Of a stretch of 8,883 bases of DNA, positions 1 to 5,984 are shown in pieces (the stretch's first letter is position 1; the number at the start of each line of letters is the position of its first letter). The stretch comes from Flavobacteriaceae bacterium UBA980 (GTDB lineage: Bacteria; Bacteroidota; Bacteroidia; Flavobacteriales; Flavobacteriaceae). The DNA lies in assembly GCA_002292265.1 (NCBI GenBank), contig DBBQ01000021.1, positions 1-8,883 on the forward strand. The letters are read 5' to 3'. The position numbers and the translations under genes are program-made. The notes below the pieces were generated by a model. That model ran no database searches, was not told where the DNA came from, and worked only from the letters and a program-made list of their open reading frames with translations.

Positions 1-390
1 ATGATAGTTCCACAATCCCTTTTGATTAAAAAAAGCGTCTAGAATAGTATCCTTGTAAAAAGGGTGAAATAATAAGGGGTAGCCCGTACTCTTGAAGTGA
101 ATGATGCTGTCCTTTTCTTTGAAATAAGAAACTGCAGGAAGCTCCTTAAACTGTTGGCTAGCGCCCAAAAAAGTAAGTAGCTTGGTGTTGGAAGCGGGCG
201 TCATATAGTGTGCCGCCTGATATTGTGCCATAGGCGTTGCCCCTTCCAAAGGGGAGATGCTAATGGCTACATGGGCCTTTTGAAAGGCCTCAATTTTTTG
301 CACCTGCCGCCCCACACGCTTTTCCGAAAGGCGCTGGCTCCAAAGGGAAGAAACACAAACAAAAAGAAAGATGAATAATCGCTCCCGCAT
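1..390 (-). CDS. dacB: D-alanyl-D-alanine carboxypeptidase, PBP4/DacB type (peptidase S13), N-terminal part
   Basis: The reverse strand reads open for 130 codons from ATG at 388-390 to the window edge, so the C-terminus is missing. Residues 1-19 form a signal peptide (hydrophobic LFIFLFVCVSSLW, then S-Q), so the product should be exported. Residues 63-74 read MTPASNTKLLTF, the active-site block of S13 penicillin-binding proteins: S67-x-x-K70 is the SxxK motif with the catalytic serine and lysine. Enzymes of this family remove the terminal D-Ala from peptidoglycan pentapeptides and may also act as endopeptidases in the periplasm. The later SxN and KTG motifs would lie outside the window. Full-length members are usually 430-500 residues. 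The gene follows the TonB receptor on the same strand but is separated from it by a terminator, so it is probably transcribed on its own. The family call is firm; the symbol is by family only. Confidence 0.87.
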   Translation of the reverse strand, partial: MRERLFIFLFVCVSSLWSQRLSEKRVGRQVQKIEAFQKAHVAISISPLEGATPMAQYQAAHYMTPASNTKLLTFLGASQQFKELPAVSYFKEKDSIIHFKSTGYPLLFHPFYKDTILDAFFNQKGLWNYH

Positions 391-553
391 CCCGTAAAGA
401 TATTAAAAAGAGTTCTACTCAAGTTCATAGTATAGAAAGCACCTTCATTACCTAAATTGGTCGTGATCCCAATCGGGATTCCTACGCAGACACCTTTATG
501 GAAGGCGTCATGCAAATCGTAAGGTAAGCAGGCAATCGCCACTGTTAAAAATA
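391..553. other. Intergenic tract between dacB-like gene and the receptor terminator
   Basis: This roughly 160-base tract has no convincing gene. A minus-strand reading frame enters from 542 and continues into the dacB coding region in another frame. It shows no family resemblance I recognise. The tract contains a small inverted repeat, ATCCC-AATC-GGGAT (466-479), too weak and without a T-run to call a terminator, and the candidate dacB promoter at its left end. Confidence 0.5.
395..422 (-). promoter_or_regulatory. Candidate promoter of the dacB-like gene, very close to its ATG
   Basis: On the minus strand TTG (420-422) is followed after 17 bases by TATCTTTA (395-402), a 7 of 8 match to the Bacteroidetes -7 box TAnnTTTG. 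The box ends only 4 bases before the ATG at 390. Transcription starting 5-7 bases downstream of the box would begin at or near the ATG, implying a leaderless or nearly leaderless mRNA. This is motif matching only, and one motif position is off consensus. Confidence 0.4.
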
Positions 554-580
554 CTTCCCTCTTTTAAGAGGGGAGTTTTT
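554..580 (-). terminator. Hairpin terminator of the TonB receptor gene, possibly bidirectional
   Basis: Arms 554-563 (CTTCCCTCTT) and 566-575 (AAGAGGGGAG) pair over ten positions, one of them G-U, around a very short TT centre. In practice the inner pairs would open to form a normal loop. On the minus strand the hairpin lies just after the receptor stop codon (579-581) and is followed by a T-rich run (TATTTTT, 547-553). On the plus strand it is followed by TTTTT, so it could work in both directions. Confidence 0.75.
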
Positions 581-2615
581 AAAACCCGAAAGAAAGTCCC
601 CCAAAGAAATTTCTCCCCGGCGCAGGCTCATAGTGTCTCCCCCCAAAAGCATTTAGGCGGATGTTGTCAAAATAAAAAGTGTTGAAAAGGTTATGAACCC
701 CACCAAAAACAGCAACCTCTCCCCAGGCAAAGGAAATGCTTTTACGTCCCTGTAAACGCACCCGTTGATAAGCGTCTACAGCAGCAGTATTGGAATCATT
801 GGCATAGAATTTTCCTATATGCTCCCCTGTCAGCTGAAAGTGCCATTGGGATGAAGTAGTGTATTCCACTTGAATAAAGGCTTGAGAATTAGGAATTCCT
901 GGGAGCCTTTTCCCCTCCATATCAGAAGTTGTATCTGCTCCCGCAAAAAGATAAGCCGCTTGTGTCAAGCTCGCCTGCAGCTTCCATTGGTCCCAGCGGG
1001 CCTCCCCAAAAAGCTCAAGGCCGTAGCGCTCAGTAGCGCCAGTATTCCGATAAAAAGAACGCCCTGGAAAAGCCTCCAGCTCATACGGTAAAATTTCATT
1101 GGAACTTTTTATGTAAAAAAAGCTAGCCTCAAGTCGGGTATGCTCCCCCAGTGTCTTCCATCCTGCTTCATAGTTGATTGCACGTGACGGATCCAGGCTT
1201 AAATTAAGCCCTTCTTCCCCTGAGGGATTTGCAGAAAGCTCAGACAAAGCAGGCGTTTCGTAACTGGTAGAAAAATTAAAAAAGATGCGTTGCTGCGGGG
1301 CTAGGGAATAACTAAGCCCTACACTTGGATTTAAAACGGTGTAGATTTGATTTTCAATAACAGTGTCCGCACCCACGTTTTGGCGGTCAAAACGCAAACT
1401 TGTTCTGAGCAGCCATTTTTTTGATTGTACCTCATCCAAAATATAAAGCCCAAAACTGCCAAAGCGTTCCTCTTGAGAAAACACATTGGCTCCCTGGGTT
1501 CCGTTTTGATTTAAAAACCGATCCCTTTGGTCTCGCTGAAGTGCCGTCTCTGTCCCTATTTGCCAGCGATGCAAGAGGTCTTCATTTTCTTCGGTATAAG
1601 TCAAGCGGCTACCCAAGCCGTAATAATTTCGGTATAAATCAATAATCCCCCCATTTTCAAAAGGGAGTTTTCCGTAAAAATCACGAAGCGAATAAAATGC
1701 GTAGGTGTCCAATTTCCATTGGGTTCGCCAATTTTGAAGCCAGCGTAAGCCTACTTTAAATTGATTTACTTTTTCAAACGTGTCAAAGTCCACGTTGCGC
1801 TGTCGCGCTTGGTTTCTGTCGGCCATCACCTCATCCATTGTGAGTCCACCCGCATCTTCTGCACGAGGGCTTTGGGTATAATTGAGCTGGGCTTGAAGTA
1901 GTGATTTAGAACTCAATTTATGCTTTATTTTGGCATTAAAAACGTTTTGTTCCAACCCACTAAAAGTACGATACCCGTTGGTTTGTGTTCTGTTAAAATA
2001 AAATAAAGAGGTGGTTTTTGAGGAATTTAAAGATGCACTGAGCTGATAAGATTGCAATCCAAAAGCACCCAGTGTAGATCTAAAACGCACCGACTCTCCT
2101 TCCAAACGGTCTACTGTATTTAAAGAAAGAACCCCCCCAGAAGCATTTCCATACAAACTTGCCGAAGGTCCCCGCAGAACTTCAATGTTTTGAAGCAAAC
2201 CTAGGGGTAGATTATCCAATTGCCCCTGACCATCAGGCGTGGTCTCTGGTATCCCATCTACAATTATTTTTATCCCCCGAATTCCAAAAGCAGCACGTGC
2301 CCCAAAACCACGTATGGAGATGCGTAAATCTTGAGCGTAGTTATTCGCGTTTAAAGAAAAAAGCCCCGGTACAGCACCCAAATATTCCTGTAACGAAAGT
2401 TGCTGATGCAACGCCTGTACATCCTTCAGGTTAATAACACTTAATGAAAATGGAAGAACACTTCTGGGCGTGTCAAATTTTGAAGCACTCAAGGAAACTT
2501 CTTCCAGGGTAATTGTACTGGTTTGGCTTGTGTTTTGTGCACGTATGTTTTCAATTGATAAAAAAAGTAATCCATAAAAAACAAAACCACAAATTCGTCT
2601 CACAACAACTCTCAT
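579..2615 (-). CDS. TonB-dependent outer-membrane receptor with a YncD/PqqU-like plug
   Basis: This 678-residue protein is a ligand-gated outer-membrane beta-barrel powered by TonB/ExbBD. A signal peptide covers about residues 1-26 (cleavage after R-A, before Q27). A TonB-box-like stretch lies near 35-44. The plug spans about 48-167 with IRGFGARAAFGIRGI (101-115), VDGIPETTPDGQGQ (119-132) and VLRGPSASLYGNASGGVL (146-163). The rest is the barrel, ending in a terminal phenylalanine (GGLSFGF), as usual for outer-membrane insertion. There is no N-terminal carboxypeptidase-like domain and no SusD partner, so it is not a SusC. From memory, the plug blocks closely match E. coli YncD (PqqU, the PQQ importer, about 700 residues) and more distantly FecA. 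PQQ or a similar small cofactor is therefore one candidate substrate and a ferric chelate another; no neighbouring gene decides. The start follows AGGAG by 5 bases and a -7 box. Confidence 0.9.
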   Translation of the reverse strand: MRVVVRRICGFVFYGLLFLSIENIRAQNTSQTSTITLEEVSLSASKFDTPRSVLPFSLSVINLKDVQALHQQLSLQEYLGAVPGLFSLNANNYAQDLRISIRGFGARAAFGIRGIKIIVDGIPETTPDGQGQLDNLPLGLLQNIEVLRGPSASLYGNASGGVLSLNTVDRLEGESVRFRSTLGAFGLQSYQLSASLNSSKTTSLFYFNRTQTNGYRTFSGLEQNVFNAKIKHKLSSKSLLQAQLNYTQSPRAEDAGGLTMDEVMADRNQARQRNVDFDTFEKVNQFKVGLRWLQNWRTQWKLDTYAFYSLRDFYGKLPFENGGIIDLYRNYYGLGSRLTYTEENEDLLHRWQIGTETALQRDQRDRFLNQNGTQGANVFSQEERFGSFGLYILDEVQSKKWLLRTSLRFDRQNVGADTVIENQIYTVLNPSVGLSYSLAPQQRIFFNFSTSYETPALSELSANPSGEEGLNLSLDPSRAINYEAGWKTLGEHTRLEASFFYIKSSNEILPYELEAFPGRSFYRNTGATERYGLELFGEARWDQWKLQASLTQAAYLFAGADTTSDMEGKRLPGIPNSQAFIQVEYTTSSQWHFQLTGEHIGKFYANDSNTAAVDAYQRVRLQGRKSISFAWGEVAVFGGVHNLFNTFYFDNIRLNAFGGRHYEPAPGRNFFGGLSFGF

Positions 2616-2620
2616 CCTAA

Positions 2621-2625
2621 CTCCT
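2621..2625 (-). promoter_or_regulatory. Shine-Dalgarno sequence of the receptor gene
   Basis: The minus strand reads AGGAG five bases before the receptor ATG (2613-2615). This fixes the start. It stands out because the other genes here with a visible start lack a comparable motif, in line with the weak use of Shine-Dalgarno sites in Bacteroidetes. Confidence 0.6.
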
Positions 2626-2631
2626 ATTTTT

Positions 2632-2639
2632 TAAATTTG
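2632..2639 (+). promoter_or_regulatory. -7 promoter box for the small-protein/pirin unit
   Basis: The plus strand reads TAAATTTG, a full match to TAnnTTTG, 17 bases before the ATG at 2657. It is separated by only two bases from the opposing receptor box at 2642-2649, so the two form an inverted arrangement centred on TTTG-CA-CAAA. No good -33 TTG is visible. Confidence 0.45.
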
Positions 2640-2641
2640 CA

Positions 2642-2649
2642 CAAAGATA
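2642..2649 (-). promoter_or_regulatory. -7 promoter box for the TonB receptor gene
   Basis: The minus strand reads TATCTTTG, a full match to the Bacteroidetes consensus TAnnTTTG. It lies 26 bases before the receptor ATG, giving an mRNA leader of about 20 nt that holds the AGGAG site. No clear TTG is seen at -33, so the assignment rests on the -7 box and its position. Confidence 0.55.
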
Positions 2650-2656
2650 CTCATTT

Positions 2657-2911
2657 ATGTACCTCTCCGATTCTGAAGAAATTGTTGCTTTTATTGTTGC
2701 TATTGCAATCGTAATTGGTTTTGTAGCAAGTACGTATATGGAAATTAAAAACACCATTGCTGAAGAAAAAGCGAAAGTGGCTGAAAAGCAGGAAAATGAA
2801 GAGAAAATCAAAACACTGATTACTTATTTTGACACCAAAAAAAAACTTATTGATACCGTAGTTCAAGCAAATAAAAAAAAGGACGCTGAAATAAATAAAC
2901 CTAACAAATGA
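2657..2911 (+). CDS. Small single-span membrane protein with charged coiled-coil tail, unknown function
   Basis: This 84-residue product has an acidic N-terminus (SDSEE), one hydrophobic helix at about residues 9-27 and then a highly charged helical stretch at about 29-55 (K/E-rich, heptad-like), ending in a lysine-rich tail. By the positive-inside rule the tail is probably cytoplasmic. I do not recognise the family. It is likely a real gene because its stop overlaps the start of the pirin gene in an ATGA (2908-2911), typical of translational coupling, and because a -7 box lies just upstream. Minus-strand reading frames across the same stretch give low-complexity F/S/N-rich products and look like shadows. 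The role could be a small membrane adaptor or a scaffold; nothing in the sequence decides. Confidence 0.7.
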   Translation: MYLSDSEEIVAFIVAIAIVIGFVASTYMEIKNTIAEEKAKVAEKQENEEKIKTLITYFDTKKKLIDTVVQANKKKDAEINKPNK

Positions 2912-3618
2912 AAAAGACCCTACATACTTCAGAAACTCGCGGAGCAGCAAATCATGGATGGCTCCAGGCAAAACACTCCTTTAGTTTTGCTAATTATTAC
3001 AATCCCGAACGGATTCAATTTGGCGCCCTTCGGGTATTAAACGATGATATTATAGCACCAGGAATGGGTTTCGGTACACATCCTCACAACAACATGGAAA
3101 TTATTACCATTCCCCTGGAAGGTGCCTTGGAACATAAAGACAGTATGGATAATATTGGGGTGATTGAAGCCGATGAAATTCAAGTGATGAGCGCGGGCAC
3201 CGGAGTGTATCACAGTGAGTACAACAAAAATAAAGATCAGCAGGTCAACTTATTACAACTTTGGGTGATGCCCAACAAAAAAAATGTAACCCCCAGATAT
3301 GATCAAAAAAGCATCAAAGAACTTAAAAAAACCAATGCCCTTTACCCAGTAGTTACCCCAGAGTCCAATGGAGATGCCCTTTGGATTCATCAAGATGCTT
3401 GGTTTCATTTAGGTGACTTTAATCAAAAAACCGAAGTGAATTATACCCTTCACAAAGAAGGAAACGGCGTCTATGCATTCCTGATTGAAGGAGGTGCTGA
3501 AATAGCAGGAGAAACCCTCCACAAAAGAGATGCAATAGGCCTTTGGGAGACGAATACCTTTTCCCTTACTGCCCAAGAAAATACACGAATTTTACTCATA
3601 GAAGTACCCATGAATTAA
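2908..3618 (+). CDS. Pirin family protein (YhhW-like bicupin)
   Basis: At 236 residues this has the usual length of the short bacterial pirins such as E. coli YhhW. The N-terminal cupin contains the metal site: H58 and H60 in THPHNNMEII and H102 and E104 in SAGTGVYHSEYN, all four ligands present. The opening region (HGWLQAKHSFSFANYYNP, 16-33) is also characteristic, and the C-terminal cupin (about 140-236) lacks such ligands, as is normal. Some members show quercetin 2,3-dioxygenase activity in vitro; the physiological role is generally unsettled, with redox or stress links proposed. There is no signal peptide, so the protein is cytoplasmic. It overlaps the upstream small membrane protein gene by four bases and is followed after 12 bases by a 46-residue ORF, so the three are probably one transcript. 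Confidence 0.93.
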   Translation: MKKTLHTSETRGAANHGWLQAKHSFSFANYYNPERIQFGALRVLNDDIIAPGMGFGTHPHNNMEIITIPLEGALEHKDSMDNIGVIEADEIQVMSAGTGVYHSEYNKNKDQQVNLLQLWVMPNKKNVTPRYDQKSIKELKKTNALYPVVTPESNGDALWIHQDAWFHLGDFNQKTEVNYTLHKEGNGVYAFLIEGGAEIAGETLHKRDAIGLWETNTFSLTAQENTRILLIEVPMN

Positions 3619-3630
3619 CTCTAAAAAAAC

Positions 3631-3771
3631 ATGAATGAACCCTCTGCAAACGAAGTTTTAACTTTATTAGAAAATAAAATTAATACTGGTCAATACAACG
3701 ATAGTGTCCACAAAATAAAGCTCATGACTGCCCGAGATGTGCTCAAAGAAATTTTAGCCTCTGGGGCGTAA
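3631..3771 (+). CDS. Small hypothetical protein, 46 residues, downstream of pirin
   Basis: ATG at 3631 opens a 46-codon frame ending in TAA at 3769-3771. It begins 12 bases after the pirin stop and ends 4 bases before the stop of the convergent GH16 gene, exactly filling the gap. The product (starting MNEPSANEVLTLLENKI, ending VLKEILASGA) is soluble, mixed in charge and predicted by eye to be mostly helical. It has no cysteines, membrane segment or signal peptide. I do not recognise a family. Its support is the good fit between neighbours, the same strand as the pirin unit and a normal amino acid composition; a chance ORF remains possible at this length. Confidence 0.55.
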   Translation: MNEPSANEVLTLLENKINTGQYNDSVHKIKLMTARDVLKEILASGA

Positions 3772-3775
3772 CCCC

Positions 3776-4600
3776 CTACTGATAAACTCTTACATAATCA
3801 ATTAAGTATTCCTTTGGAAATTGAACCGAGCTCGCCACTGGACCTCCGAAATTTCCACCAATTGCCAAATTGATTAATAAAAAGAACGGTTTGTTAAAGG
3901 GCCATGTTTCTGCTGTTTGAGTTTGAGCTGCATATCGATATACCCGGCTCTCATCTAAATAAAAATCGATGTAATTTTCAGTCCAATCTATTGCAAAGAC
4001 ATGGAAATCATCTTCAATATTAGGAACGGGCGTAATTTGGGTATTGACGGTATTCCCATAGCTACTTCGTGTATGTACAGAGGTGAAAATTTGACCTGGG
4101 TTTTTACCAACATATTCCATGATGTCAATCTCCCCACAATCAGGCCATGAATTGGTGTCAATATCACCGCCTAATGCCCAAAATGCTGGCCATAGACCTG
4201 CACCTGATGGTACTTTTACGCGTGTTTCTATCTTTCCGTATGTAAATTCTTGCTTCCCCTTGGTTAAAATTCGAGTTGAAGTGTATTCATTTTCGTTTTT
4301 TGCAGAAATAATTAACATCCCATCCTCTAGACGATGGTTACTGTCTGTGTACGATTGAAGTTCATTGTTCCCCCAGCCACATAAATTAGGACACCCATCA
4401 CCTAATTCAAAACTCCAATTGTTCAAATCTAACGTTGTTCCGTCAAATTCATCTGACCAAACTAAAACCCTGTCATCTTCCTCAACCTCAGGAATTATTT
4501 CAGCAACAATATCATTATCATCTTCTTGTTTGACGGTTAAATCCGATTGACAAGAAAATAGTAAAAGGGGCGTTAAAAAAATAAAAAGTAAATGCTTCAT
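3776..4600 (-). CDS. GH16 endo-beta-glucanase lipoprotein (laminarinase-like)
   Basis: The 274-residue product starts with a lipoprotein signal (hydrophobic core, then LLFSC with C17 as the lipidated cysteine), so it is membrane-anchored, possibly at the cell surface. An acidic linker (about 26-43) leads to one GH16 domain (about 45-274). The active-site block CGEIDIMEYVG (155-165) has the E-x-D-x-x-E pattern: E157 nucleophile, D159, E162 acid/base. WSDEF at 48-52, YGKIETRVKVP (121-131) and WPAFWALGG (137-145) are also typical of the bacterial beta-1,3(-1,4)-glucanase branch, so laminarin or mixed-linked glucan is the likely substrate. No carbohydrate-binding module or C-terminal secretion domain is present, and no SusC/SusD genes adjoin. 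The start is preceded by a clear -7 box. The family is certain; the substrate is inferred. Confidence 0.93.
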   Translation of the reverse strand: MKHLLFIFLTPLLLFSCQSDLTVKQEDDNDIVAEIIPEVEEDDRVLVWSDEFDGTTLDLNNWSFELGDGCPNLCGWGNNELQSYTDSNHRLEDGMLIISAKNENEYTSTRILTKGKQEFTYGKIETRVKVPSGAGLWPAFWALGGDIDTNSWPDCGEIDIMEYVGKNPGQIFTSVHTRSSYGNTVNTQITPVPNIEDDFHVFAIDWTENYIDFYLDESRVYRYAAQTQTAETWPFNKPFFLLINLAIGGNFGGPVASSVQFPKEYLIDYVRVYQ

Positions 4601-4619
4601 GTTTAAAATATCTAGTCCG

Positions 4620-4627
4620 CAAAGATA
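4620..4627 (-). promoter_or_regulatory. -7 promoter box for the GH16 gene
   Basis: The minus strand reads TATCTTTG, a full match to TAnnTTTG, 19 bases before the GH16 ATG (4598-4600), which predicts a leader of about 13 nt. A possible TTG on the same strand (4652-4654) lies 24 bases upstream, slightly too far. No Shine-Dalgarno is seen. Confidence 0.5.
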
Positions 4628-4644
4628 ATCGATTTGTTATCTTT
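4621..4644. repeat. Inverted repeat between the GH16 and nucleoside transporter genes
   Basis: AAAGATAA (4621-4628) and TTATCTTT (4637-4644) are perfect 8-base inverted arms around an 8-base spacer. Each arm contains most of the -7 box of one divergent gene. The symmetry may follow from two similar promoters back to back, or may be an operator controlling both. Confidence 0.5.
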
Positions 4645-4645
4645 A
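4638..4645 (+). promoter_or_regulatory. -7 promoter box for the nucleoside transporter gene
   Basis: The plus strand reads TATCTTTA, 7 of 8 to TAnnTTTG, 19 bases before the ATG at 4665. No -33 TTG at the right distance is visible, and no Shine-Dalgarno precedes the start. Confidence 0.4.
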
Positions 4646-4664
4646 GCATTACAATAAATTATAG

Positions 4665-5984
4665 ATGGAATTAATTCCTAGTGCGGGTATTTCGGTTACT
4701 TCTTTGTTTAGGGGGGTGTTGGGCATGGGTGTGCTCCTTTTAATTGCTGTACTCTTTAGCACCAACAGAAAAAAGATCGCTTGGAAAACAGTAGGTTTAG
4801 GTCTCTTGACACAGATTATTATCGCGATTGGGGTATTAAAAATTAGTTTAATTAAGCGTCTTTTTGAAACCCTTGGAAATTTTTTCATTAAAATTCTGGA
4901 CTATACCGGTGCGGGAACAAAAATGTTGCTTGGCGAATTTGGAAATGTAGAAACCTATGGGTTTATCTTTGTCTTTCAAGCCCTTCCTGTTATCATTTTC
5001 TTTTCAGCTCTAACCTCAATTTTATATTATTTTGGGGTCATTCAAAAAGTGGTTGGTTTTTTTGCTTGGGGATTAACGAAGCTTTTCAAAATTTCAGGGG
5101 CCGAAAGCCTTTCCGTTGCAGGGAATATATTTTTAGGTCAAACAGAAGCCCCATTGTTAATCAAGGCCTATTTAGAAAAAATGAACCGCTCAGAGATTTT
5201 TCTTGTTATGGTAGGAGGAATGGCTACTGTTGCTGGGAGTGTTCTTGGAGCTTACATTGGATTTTTAGGAGGCAATGATCCTGTTCAGCGCCTGGAATTT
5301 GCCAAGAGCCTTTTGGCAGCCTCTGTGATGGCTGCGCCAGGAGCTGTGGTGATTGCAAAAATAATATACCCACAGACAGAAGAAATCACAACCGACATTG
5401 AAGTTTCTCATGATAAAATTGGTGAAAATTTCCTTTCGGCCATCTCAATTGGAACTGGGGAAGGAATTAAAATGGCGGTAAATGTTGCCGCCATGCTATT
5501 GGTTTTTATAGCGCTTATTGCCTTGGTGAATAATGTTTTTAGCGGGGTGGGTGACCTTTTAGGCTTAAATGTGTGGGTGGTAAACAATACGGTTTATGAC
5601 GGCTTTTCTATTGAATTTGTATTGGGGTATCTTTTTGCACCCCTTATGTGGCTCGTAGGAGTGGCTCGGGAGGACATGACCCTAATGGGTCAACTTCTAG
5701 GGATAAAATTAGTGGCGAGTGAGTTTGTTGGGTATACACAGTTAGTCGATTTAAAAAATAGCGCCAGCAGTCTCCATTTTACGTATCAAAAATCTGTGGT
5801 GATGGCTACGTATATGCTCTGTGGATTTGCCAATTTTGCTTCCATTGGCATACAAGTAGGAGGGATCGGAATTATCGCCCCAAAAACACGTAAGCTTTTA
5901 ACAGAACTTGGCTTTAAAGCCATGATCGCTGGTTCTTTAGTCTCACTAATGTCTGCAACAATTGCAGGAATTATTTTGGGTTAA
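4665..5984 (+). CDS. Concentrative nucleoside transporter (CNT/NupC family)
   Basis: This 439-residue inner-membrane protein imports nucleosides in symport with Na+ or H+. The usual bacterial CNT length and the N-terminal, central gate and C-terminal core regions are present. The nucleobase-binding block GNIFLGQTEAPLL (153-165) contains Q159-T160-E161, equivalent to Q154-T155-E156 of Vibrio cholerae vcCNT. The C-terminal half has the ASEFVGY block with E353 and the GFANFASIG block with N390 and S393, matching the ribose-binding residues E332, N368 and S371 of vcCNT. All key residues are therefore retained. The gene is divergent from the GH16 gene and its TAA overlaps the stop of the convergent symporter gene. 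No nucleoside-catabolism gene is adjacent. Family is certain; the coupling ion and nucleoside preference are not visible. Confidence 0.95.
   Translation: MELIPSAGISVTSLFRGVLGMGVLLLIAVLFSTNRKKIAWKTVGLGLLTQIIIAIGVLKISLIKRLFETLGNFFIKILDYTGAGTKMLLGEFGNVETYGFIFVFQALPVIIFFSALTSILYYFGVIQKVVGFFAWGLTKLFKISGAESLSVAGNIFLGQTEAPLLIKAYLEKMNRSEIFLVMVGGMATVAGSVLGAYIGFLGGNDPVQRLEFAKSLLAASVMAAPGAVVIAKIIYPQTEEITTDIEVSHDKIGENFLSAISIGTGEGIKMAVNVAAMLLVFIALIALVNNVFSGVGDLLGLNVWVVNNTVYDGFSIEFVLGYLFAPLMWLVGVAREDMTLMGQLLGIKLVASEFVGYTQLVDLKNSASSLHFTYQKSVVMATYMLCGFANFASIGIQVGGIGIIAPKTRKLLTELGFKAMIAGSLVSLMSATIAGIILG

Noticed and set aside
466..479. ATCCC-AATC-GGGAT as a terminator or regulatory hairpin
   Set aside because: Only five base pairs, no T-run on either side, and no gene end next to it.
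267..542. 91-codon minus-strand frame across the dacB upstream region
   Set aside because: Its second half overlaps the dacB signal peptide and N-terminal region in another frame, while the dacB frame has an SxxK motif and signal peptide. The unique part shows no recognisable family.
579..2615. Reading the receptor as SusC of a polysaccharide utilisation locus next to GH16
   Set aside because: At 678 residues it is far shorter than SusC proteins (about 1000), has no N-terminal carboxypeptidase-like domain, and no SusD gene is present.
2617..2971. Two minus-strand frames (64 and 106 codons) opposite the small membrane protein
   Set aside because: They encode F/S/N-rich sequence typical of the complement of an A-rich coding strand. 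The plus frame has an ATGA junction with pirin and a sensible membrane/coiled-coil layout.
3763..3775. GGGG-CGTAA-CCCC as a bidirectional terminator between the small ORF and GH16 gene
   Set aside because: Four pairs only, no T-run follows on either strand, and it overlaps coding sequence.
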